6,729 nt of DNA from Chitinophagaceae bacterium. GTDB taxonomy: Bacteria; Bacteroidota; Bacteroidia; Chitinophagales; Chitinophagaceae. Under the pieces are notes generated by a model, which was given only the letters and a program-made list of their open reading frames with translations, made no database searches and was not told the origin of the DNA. Both the position numbers and the translations under genes were made by a program. Location: NCBI GenBank assembly GCA_025455205.1, contig JALOMZ010000214.1, forward strand, positions 1 to 6,729, written 5' to 3'. This document shows, in pieces, positions 1-5,290 of this stretch (its first letter is position 1; each line of letters begins with the position of its first letter).

Positions 1-1734
1 GCCTGCTATTTGCACGCCCGTGGAATAGGTGGTGCTGTATTGCACATTGTAGGTGGCATTGGCGCCAAATGCCACTGGCCCGAGGATACCGGTGGTACTG
101 CCGCCAAAATGAATGACACCCACTGCAGCGCCGGCTGTGGTGCCCGGCTTCACCTGCGTATTGTCAAACGTAATGGGTTGGCTGTTGCTGATGAAGCCAT
201 AACCCAGGTTCAGGTTCTCCGAAATAATGAGCGGGAAATTGAGGGTGAGGGTGGCCGGGATGGGATTGACCGGCGACACCGAGGTGTTGATGGTGAAGCG
301 GCGAATGATGGGGGTGTTGGCGGGGGTGCCCGATGCATCGGTACCCACAATGGTGCCGCTGTTGGTGAATGACCTGGATTGGTTGAGGTTGATGCTGATG
401 TAATTGCTGGTCATGCTGAAGTCCAGGGTGCCGGCATTGGTCAGGTGGCCGTCATACAGGAAGATTCCCCTCGAGCCGGATGCTTCGGCCGTGATGCTGC
501 CGGTGGCACTGTTCACCAGGTCGCCGAAAACCGACAGGCTGGTATTGGCGGTAAAGGGCAGGCGTCCATGGTTGGTGAGGGTGGCACAGGAGGCAGTGGT
601 GTTGATGTTGACGGTAGTGCCGGCGGGGATGGTCACCGTGTCGTTGCGGGAGGGCACCACATCGCCTTCCCAGGTGCTGGCGCTGCTCCAGTCGCCGCCA
701 GTGGCTTTGGCCCTGATATGACCGTTATTCAGGGTGGTACCGTTGACCGTTACGGCTGCACTCACACCGCCTTCGGTAATGGCACGCACCTGATAGTAAT
801 AGGTGGTGTTGGCAGAGAGGTTGATGTCGGTAAAGCTGTTGCTGGTGCTGAGGGTGTGGTAGAGGAAGGGGCCTCCGGGCTGGCTGGCCCGGTATATCAC
901 AAAGCGATAAGCCTCAGGTGTGGGAGAGGCCTGCAGGGAGAGGGTGAGTGTGCCGCTGGTGGGGTTGGTGATGGAGATCCCTGCAGGCGCCTGGGGCACG
1001 ATGGGTGTAAAGCGGTAGAAACGGCGGCTGCCCTCATTCGGACTGTCCAGGTCGCTGAGCGTGCTCTGGCTGTAGCTGTTATTGGTGATGGCGGAAGTGC
1101 TTGCTGTTTGCGTGGCAGTGGCAATGCTGATGTACTGTCCGGCGGTGTTGCCATTGGCCAAACCAATTTGCACATCGCTCAGGTTGCCGTTGGCTCCCAT
1201 GGCTCCATATACCATCTCCACCACCCCGGTGGTTTCGTACAGCTTCACCTGCCAGGTAGCGGTTTGACTCCCTGCGATTCCCAGATGCATGTTCAGGAAC
1301 TCAATCACCAGGCAGCGGTTGGGGGCATTGCCCACCAGCTTGTAGTGCACTTTGCCGCTAGCACTGGTTACCACCCGGGCATTGCTGTTGGTGAGTACGC
1401 TGAAGGCGGCCAGCCGGGTTTGGCCTGCATGAAAGAGGCCGTTGTTGGGAATGTTGAAGTTGCCGGTGTTGAGGTCGATGAGTCCGTTGGATCCCACGTT
1501 GAAGATGCCATACCGGCTGCCCATCATGAAAAAATCGAAATCACTGAGGCTGAAGCTGGCTCTTTGAGCCAAGGCGCCGGAACTGGGGCCATGCAGCTGG
1601 GTGCTGCCGCTGCTCAGGTCCTCAAAACTTCCGTTGGTTCCGGTAGTGAAGGTGTAGTTGTTGCTGTTTTGGGCCCACAACACGGCATAGGTAAACAGGG
1701 TCAGTAGTAACAAAAGGGTAATTCTCCTGCTCAT
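1..1734 (-). CDS. Secreted multidomain surface protein with FN3 and G8-like domains (3' end outside window)
   Basis: Reading leftward from an ATG at 1734-1732, the frame stays open for 578 codons and runs off the window, so the C terminus is missing. Residues 1-21 form a signal peptide: SRR, a Leu-rich core, then a likely cut near LWAQ. Residues about 25-245 are a beta-rich region with KVHYKLVG (128-135), VIEF (143-146) and a WQVKLYETTG...VYG stretch (161-177), a pattern I associate with Bacteroidota secreted proteins. Residues about 247-335 resemble fibronectin type III (YYYQVRAI at 312-319). Residues about 345-440 are G8-like: GGDWSSASTW, then VPSRNDTVTIPAGTTV. The remainder is a Ser/Thr/Asn/Gly-rich beta-repeat region with regular 'LTNAGTLDF' and 'SFTNSGTIVG' strands. 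It is probably exported, perhaps by type IX secretion, but the C-terminal sorting domain that would show this is not visible. It lies 116 bp downstream of the response regulator on the same strand. No Shine-Dalgarno is seen. A role in adhesion or glycan binding is inference only. Confidence 0.88.
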   Translation of the reverse strand, partial: MSRRITLLLLLTLFTYAVLWAQNSNNYTFTTGTNGSFEDLSSGSTQLHGPSSGALAQRASFSLSDFDFFMMGSRYGIFNVGSNGLIDLNTGNFNIPNNGLFHAGQTRLAAFSVLTNSNARVVTSASGKVHYKLVGNAPNRCLVIEFLNMHLGIAGSQTATWQVKLYETTGVVEMVYGAMGANGNLSDVQIGLANGNTAGQYISIATATQTASTSAITNNSYSQSTLSDLDSPNEGSRRFYRFTPIVPQAPAGISITNPTSGTLTLSLQASPTPEAYRFVIYRASQPGGPFLYHTLSTSNSFTDINLSANTTYYYQVRAITEGGVSAAVTVNGTTLNNGHIRAKATGGDWSSASTWEGDVVPSRNDTVTIPAGTTVNINTTASCATLTNHGRLPFTANTSLSVFGDLVNSATGSITAEASGSRGIFLYDGHLTNAGTLDFSMTSNYISINLNQSRSFTNSGTIVGTDASGTPANTPIIRRFTINTSVSPVNPIPATLTLNFPLIISENLNLGYGFISNSQPITFDNTQVKPGTTAGAAVGVIHFGGSTTGILGPVAFGANATYNVQYSTTYSTGVQIAG

Positions 1735-1850
1735 AAGCACTTGATTTGGGCCCAAGATTAGCCCGGCTTCAAGGCTTCGGCCGGCCCCACTGCATAAATG
1801 GGGGTTCTGGCTAAATGAATGGTGCACCACACAAAGTGGGGCTTGCGGCC
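1735..1850 (-). other. Intergenic gap between response regulator and secreted protein
   Basis: This 116-bp gap contains several short inverted repeats: CCCCA/TGGGG (1785-1789 with 1799-1803, 9-nt loop), CCGGC/GCCGG (1763-1767 with 1780-1784) and CCAC/GTGG (1827-1830 with 1836-1839). None is followed by a clear T-tract on the minus strand, so a rho-independent terminator for the kinase-regulator operon is not convincing. Transcription could read through into the secreted-protein gene. No coding sequence is supported here. Confidence 0.4.
1753..1760 (-). promoter_or_regulatory. Possible Bacteroidota -7 promoter element of the secreted-protein gene
   Basis: The minus strand reads TAATCTTG, one mismatch from the Bacteroidota -7 consensus TAnnTTTG. 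It begins 18 nt upstream of the ATG after the box ends, which would give a very short leader. A -33 TTG at the usual spacing of about 19 nt is not present: the nearest TTG is only 9 nt upstream. This is a weak candidate based on motif match alone. Confidence 0.22.
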
Positions 1851-2609
1851 CTATACTTTGCCGGCCGCAATCAGTTGTTCCAGTTCATCGCGGCGATCGC
1901 GGCTGATGGGCACTTCGCGGCCCGACTGCATCACAATCATGCCCCCATCACTGCGTACCCAGCGACTCAGGCGCTGCAGGTTGATGATGAAACTGCGGTG
2001 GCAACGGAAGAAACCCTGGGCGGGGCCAAGGTGTTTTTCGAAATCGCGGATGAGGCGGGTGACCAGCAGGGAGGTCTGATCGGTTTTGAGGATGCGGGTA
2101 TACCCGCCTTCGGCTTCCAGCAACTCAATGTCGTGGGGAGAAAGGAAAAGGTACCCGTCGGCCAGGGGCAGCACCAGTTGCTGCCAGGTTTCGCCCAGCA
2201 TGTTTTGACGCAGGGCCTCCACGCGCTGCGGGGTCTGGTGCCCGGCATGATACCGTGCCACCTTGTCCACGGCTGCCACCAGCTTGTCGATCCGGATGGG
2301 CTTGAGCAGGTAGTCGATGGCCGATACTTCAAAGGCCTGCAGGGCATATTCACTATAGGCGGTGGTGAAAACCACCTGGAAGGTGGGACGCTCTACCAGT
2401 TCCATCAATTGCAGGCCGCTGTATCCCGGCATTTCAATATCCAGGAATACGATATCGGGCTGCAGCTGGTGGATGGCCTGCAGCGCAGCTGGTACATTGG
2501 CCGCCTCGCCCACCAGCTGCACTTGCGGGCAATGCTCCTGCAGCAGGGTACCCAAAACATGCCGGGCTTTTTGTTCATCGTCTACTATGATGGCGCGCAG
2601 GGTGTTCAT
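1851..2609 (-). CDS. LytTR-family response regulator
   Basis: This 252-residue protein is a complete two-domain response regulator that should bind DNA as the output partner of the kinase encoded just upstream. Residues about 5-120 form the receiver domain: acidic pair D11/E12, phosphoacceptor D57 in IVFLDIEMPG, switch residues T82/T83 (FTTAY) and K103 in LLKP. Residues about 143-250 form a LytTR DNA-binding domain with the typical patterns IELLEAEGGYTRI (161-173), a phenylalanine-rich FFRCHRSFIINL (200-211) and a final REVPISRDRRDEL (231-243). The length is normal for the AgrA/LytR class. It follows the kinase with a 30-nt gap on the same strand, so the two are almost certainly co-transcribed. 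No Shine-Dalgarno precedes the ATG, as is usual in Bacteroidota. Likely targets include nearby envelope genes, but no LytTR-type paired direct repeat was found to prove it. Confidence 0.97.
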   Translation of the reverse strand: MNTLRAIIVDDEQKARHVLGTLLQEHCPQVQLVGEAANVPAALQAIHQLQPDIVFLDIEMPGYSGLQLMELVERPTFQVVFTTAYSEYALQAFEVSAIDYLLKPIRIDKLVAAVDKVARYHAGHQTPQRVEALRQNMLGETWQQLVLPLADGYLFLSPHDIELLEAEGGYTRILKTDQTSLLVTRLIRDFEKHLGPAQGFFRCHRSFIINLQRLSRWVRSDGGMIVMQSGREVPISRDRRDELEQLIAAGKV

Positions 2610-2639
2610 GGATGCATCATTGAGTTATGTCATACGGGA

Positions 2640-4487
2640 TCATTCCTGACCGATGGGGATGAGCACCACCACCGTTGTGCCGGTGGCCCGGCCTTGTTCA
2701 TCCTGCAAATCCGTATAGGTTACCGCTATATTGGCAAGGCGGCCCTGGTTCAGCAGCTGCAGCCTTTTCTCGGTGGCAGAAGTGGCAAAGCTCTTGTGCC
2801 GGCCACCCTGCCGCAATTGGCGGTAGTAGGCTGCCTGCTGCCTGCCCACGCCGTTATCGGTTACCTCCACCCGCAGCAGCTGCGGGTTTTCCAGGCTGAA
2901 CAGCACGTCCAGCCGCCGGTTGCTGGTTTTATGCAGGAGGCCGTGCTTGATGGCATTTTCCACATAGGGCTGCACCAGCATGGGTGGTATTTCAATACCA
3001 TGCAGGTCCAGGCCCGGCGCCACTTGCAACTGGTATTGGAACTGCTCATCAAAGCGCAGGCTTTCCAAGTCCAGGTAGTTGCGCAGCATGTCCAGCTCTT
3101 CCTGCAGCGAAATGGCCTGCCGGCCACTGGCATCCAGGATGCTGCGCGTAAGATCGCTGAACTTGCCCAGCTGTTCATTGGCCAGGCGGCTGTTGCCGGT
3201 CATGAACAGGTCCTGGATGCTGTTGAGCACATTGAACAGGAAATGCGGGTTCATCTGGGCCTTGAGGGCATTCAGTTCAGCGAGGACTTTCTCACGTTCA
3301 ATGCGCTGCTTTTCCTCATTGGCAGCCATCTCCGCCTGCATTTGCCGGCGCCCGGCCTCCGCCTGCTGCCGCCTGATTCGCTGTTGCGCATACAGGATCA
3401 GCGATGCTACCAGCAATACCAGCAGCACCACCACCACATTGGTGCGCTGCTGCCGCAGTTGTGCCAGGCGGCGTTCCTGCTCCAGGTCCTTGATGGCGGC
3501 TTCTTTCTGGCGGGTCTGGAAGGCCGTTTGCAGGGCTTCGATACGTTCACTCTTTTCTGCCGTAAATACAGAATCCTTGATGGCTGCATGCCGCCTGAAC
3601 CATTGCAGGGCCTGTGCAGGCTGGCCCGTTTTTTCATAACAAAGCGACAGCTGCAGGGGGGCATCAATCATGGCCTTGGTGTAGCCCATGCGCTTGGCAC
3701 TGTCGGAGGCCCGGAGGTACCAGCCGATGGCTTCCGCATACCGGCCCTGCAGCATGTGGCTGGCGCCCATGTTCTGGTAGGCGGCCACTTCTATGCGTGG
3801 CAGCTGGTGGGCGCGTGCCAGTCGCAGGCTGATTTCGGAAAATGCCAGGCTTTCCTGCCACCGGCCCAGGCTGTTGTGCACATTGGCCAGGTTCTGGTTC
3901 AGCAGGGCCTGCCCAAACACAATGCCATGCTGGTTGCACAGGTCCAGGGCCTGACGGTAGGTGGTCACCGCCGCTTGCAGCTGCCCCTGTTCTTCCTGCA
4001 GGTGGCCAATATTGGTGAGGTTGCGGGCTTTTTCCTCCGGTCCAGCCTTGAAACGTTCCAGCAGCTGTCCGGCCTTCCGGTGAAAGCGGATGGCATCTGC
4101 ATACTTGCCGGTTCGTTCCAGCAGGATGCCCAGGTTGGTATAGGTGTCAATCAGCAGGGTGTCGGCCTTCAAACGCCGGATCAGTTGCTCAGCTTCTTCC
4201 AATACCGTCTGGCTTTGCACATAATCTTCCTGCTGGGTGTAGGCCGCTCCCAGGGAATTCAGGGCTTCCGCCTTCAGGGCAGGCAACTGCAGGCTGTCGG
4301 CCAGGGCAGCTGCGGCCTGCATGGTGGCAGCCGCAGCAAATACATCGGAGCGCAGCAGGGTAGTGCCTGCCTGCAGCAGCGAATCCAGCCGTTGGTGTGG
4401 AGCCTGGCCCCAGGCAAACTGGCAGCTGAGCAGCAGGCCCCAGCCAACCATCATCCGCCTCCCCCGTTTGAGAATGTTTGGACACAT
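2640..4487 (-). CDS. TPR-containing LytS-like sensor histidine kinase
   Basis: The predicted protein is 615 residues from the start used here. Order of parts: signal peptide (basic KRGRR, hydrophobic VGWGLLL, likely cut near AWGQ, residues 1-28); about six or seven TPR repeats with a 40-residue period (about 40-305), for example NLGILLERTGKYADAIRFH; a predicted coiled coil (about 305-348); one membrane helix (about 349-368); a second coiled coil (about 370-408); a His_kinase domain with H415 in LKAQMNPHFLFNVLNSI; and an HATPase_c domain with PPMLVQPYVENAIKHGL (N511) and VTDNGVGR (D544). The TPR region would therefore be periplasmic and the kinase cytoplasmic. It should autophosphorylate and pass phosphate to D57 of the regulator encoded 30 nt downstream. 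Start choice: an ATG at 4487 keeps the basic n-region of the signal peptide. ATGs at 4454 and 4451 have a GGAGG upstream but lose it. An in-frame ATG at 4604 adds a Cys-rich, non-conserved-looking extension and is unlikely. The ligand is unknown. Confidence 0.94.
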   Translation of the reverse strand: MCPNILKRGRRMMVGWGLLLSCQFAWGQAPHQRLDSLLQAGTTLLRSDVFAAAATMQAAAALADSLQLPALKAEALNSLGAAYTQQEDYVQSQTVLEEAEQLIRRLKADTLLIDTYTNLGILLERTGKYADAIRFHRKAGQLLERFKAGPEEKARNLTNIGHLQEEQGQLQAAVTTYRQALDLCNQHGIVFGQALLNQNLANVHNSLGRWQESLAFSEISLRLARAHQLPRIEVAAYQNMGASHMLQGRYAEAIGWYLRASDSAKRMGYTKAMIDAPLQLSLCYEKTGQPAQALQWFRRHAAIKDSVFTAEKSERIEALQTAFQTRQKEAAIKDLEQERRLAQLRQQRTNVVVVLLVLLVASLILYAQQRIRRQQAEAGRRQMQAEMAANEEKQRIEREKVLAELNALKAQMNPHFLFNVLNSIQDLFMTGNSRLANEQLGKFSDLTRSILDASGRQAISLQEELDMLRNYLDLESLRFDEQFQYQLQVAPGLDLHGIEIPPMLVQPYVENAIKHGLLHKTSNRRLDVLFSLENPQLLRVEVTDNGVGRQQAAYYRQLRQGGRHKSFATSATEKRLQLLNQGRLANIAVTYTDLQDEQGRATGTTVVVLIPIGQE

Positions 4488-4509
4488 ACAGCCGGCAATA
4501 TAATGGCTT

Positions 4510-4541
4510 CCGGGAGTTGCCCGGTGCTCAGGCAATGAGCA
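4510..4541. repeat. Two abutting perfect hairpins
   Basis: CCGGG (4510-4514) pairs with CCCGG (4520-4524) across a 5-nt loop. Immediately next to it TGCTCA (4525-4530) pairs with TGAGCA (4536-4541), also across a 5-nt loop. The two inverted repeats touch without a spacer. They start 23 bp upstream of the kinase start used here and an 8-bp palindrome GCTGCAGC follows at 4545-4552. They may be protein-binding sites or, if transcription begins further upstream, leader RNA structure. There is no T-tract, so terminator function is unlikely. Confidence 0.5.
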
Positions 4542-4609
4542 GGCGCTGCAGCCGCATGAACGGAGGGTATCATTGCATGAGGGATAATCAGGGCTATGGT
4601 CCATGGTCT

Positions 4610-4639
4610 TTCACCTGCCCTTCCTTCACCTGCCCTTCC
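4610..4639. repeat. Perfect 15-bp tandem duplication
   Basis: TTCACCTGCCCTTCC occurs twice in exact head-to-tail copies (4610-4624 and 4625-4639), followed by a further partial TTCC. It lies about 120-150 bp upstream of the sigma-factor start. The period does not match the roughly 21-22-bp period of LytTR binding sites. It may be a regulatory site duplication or simple replication slippage. Confidence 0.8.
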
Positions 4640-4645
4640 TTCCGG

Positions 4646-4686
4646 TTTTTGCCCCACTCATCCCGGATGCGGAACTTTTTTGCCCC
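4646..4686 (+). repeat. Spaced direct repeat TTTTTGCCCC upstream of the sigma factor
   Basis: The 10-mer TTTTTGCCCC occurs at 4646-4655 and 4677-4686, a 31-bp period close to three helical turns. A shorter relative, TTTTGCC, is at 4700-4706. The position just upstream of the candidate sigma-factor promoter is compatible with an operator or a specialised promoter element, but the sequence is of low complexity and chance is not excluded. Confidence 0.4.
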
Positions 4687-4760
4687 CGGCTGTAACGAAT
4701 TTTGCCATGGACCGTAATAACTATCAAACACGCCGATCAAACCACTCAACCACAACTGCA

Positions 4761-5249
4761 ATGACCGAGAGAGAGTATAACGAATGTGTCAGGCAATATG
4801 CCGACAATGTATACCGGTTTATTGTCAAAAACCTCCGGCATACCGAGGACGCGCAGGACGTGGTGCAGAGTGCCTTTGAGAAGCTGTGGGCCAACCGCGA
4901 CAATGTAGACCCCGCCAAGGCCAAGTCGTACCTGTTCACCATTGCCTACAACCAGATGATCGACCACCTGCGCAAGGTGAAGCGCATGAGCTACAAGGAA
5001 GAACTGCCCGAAGGCGCCCTGGGCGCCGGCGACCAGCCCAAGCTCTACCTGAAAAAGGCCCTGGAAAATGCGCTGGCCACCCTCAACGAAACCCAGCGCA
5101 GCCTGGTGATGCTGAAAGACTACGAAGGATACAGTTATGAAGAAATAGGAAAGATCATGGACCTGAATGAAAGCCAGGTGAAAGTGTACCTGCACCGCGC
5201 CCGCGTGCAGCTGCGCAACTACCTGGTACGGGTGGAAAATGTAGTGTAA
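4761..5249 (+). CDS. ECF-type RNA polymerase sigma factor (sigma-70 family)
   Basis: The protein is 162 residues from the ATG at 4761, normal for an extracytoplasmic-function sigma factor. Residues about 10-75 form region 2, which binds core polymerase and the -10 element: YADNVYRFIVKNLRH, then EDAQDVVQSAFEKLWANR (30-46), then SYLFTIAYNQMIDHLRK (56-72). A variable linker (76-100) leads to region 4 (about 102-156), with ETQRSLVMLKDYEGYSYEEI and the helix-turn-helix NESQVKVYLHRARVQLRNYL. An in-frame ATG at 4707 would add 18 polar residues not expected in this family, and a likely promoter box abuts it, so 4761 is preferred. Neither start has a Shine-Dalgarno. The gene is 41 bp upstream of a membrane protein that is probably its anti-sigma factor. 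No C-terminal SnoaL or other extra domain is present, so control most likely comes from that partner. The regulon is unknown. Confidence 0.95.
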   Translation: MTEREYNECVRQYADNVYRFIVKNLRHTEDAQDVVQSAFEKLWANRDNVDPAKAKSYLFTIAYNQMIDHLRKVKRMSYKEELPEGALGAGDQPKLYLKKALENALATLNETQRSLVMLKDYEGYSYEEIGKIMDLNESQVKVYLHRARVQLRNYLVRVENVV

Positions 5250-5290
5250 GAGAAGCCAACCAGATCTGAAACGCCTGAAAGACGCACATC

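Larger units (their letters stand above)
4488..4760. promoter_or_regulatory. Divergent control region between kinase and sigma-factor genes
   Basis: This gap of about 273 bp separates two head-to-head transcription units and must hold both promoters. The minus strand has TATATTG (4502-4496), loosely like the -7 TAnnTTTG box, only 8 nt before the kinase start used here but about 41 nt before the ATG at 4454. The plus strand has GAATTTTG at 4697-4704, one mismatch from the same consensus, with a TTG at 4680-4682, although the 14-nt spacing is shorter than usual. If that box works, the sigma-factor start at 4761 is favoured over the in-frame ATG at 4707, which lies at the predicted transcription start. 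The region also contains paired hairpins and direct repeats listed separately. No coding sequence is convincing here. Confidence 0.5.

Noticed and set aside
379..1707. 442-codon plus-strand open frame, Gly/Ala/Val-rich
   Set aside because: It is codon-aligned antisense to the secreted FN3 protein. It is bounded by a TCA codon (372-374 side) and by the TTA-CTA Leu pair in the signal peptide, exactly as expected for a shadow frame.
1785..1803. Possible rho-independent terminator after the response regulator
   Set aside because: The stem is only 5 bp with a 9-nt loop and has no T-tract on the minus strand.
1815..4538. 907-codon plus-strand open frame antisense to both the kinase and the regulator
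   Set aside because: It is codon-for-codon antisense to two well-recognised genes that happen to be in the same frame. Antisense stops arise only from TTA, CTA or TCA codons, which these GC-rich genes avoid. The translation has no domain-like pattern and crosses the gene boundary.
4610..4639. LytTR binding site
   Set aside because: LytTR sites are paired 9-bp repeats with a period of about 21-22 bp. This repeat has a 15-bp period and no resemblance to the consensus.
4598..4713. 9-bp inverted repeat GGTCCATGG / CCATGGACC flanking the sigma-factor upstream region
   Set aside because: The core CCATGG is itself palindromic and no extension pairs, so chance in about 270 bp is a sufficient explanation.
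4596..4760. N-terminal extension of the sigma factor from an ATG at 4596
   Set aside because: It would translate the 15-bp tandem repeat as SPALP-SPALP and place promoter-like sequence inside the coding region. ECF sigma factors normally begin close to region 2, as from 4761.
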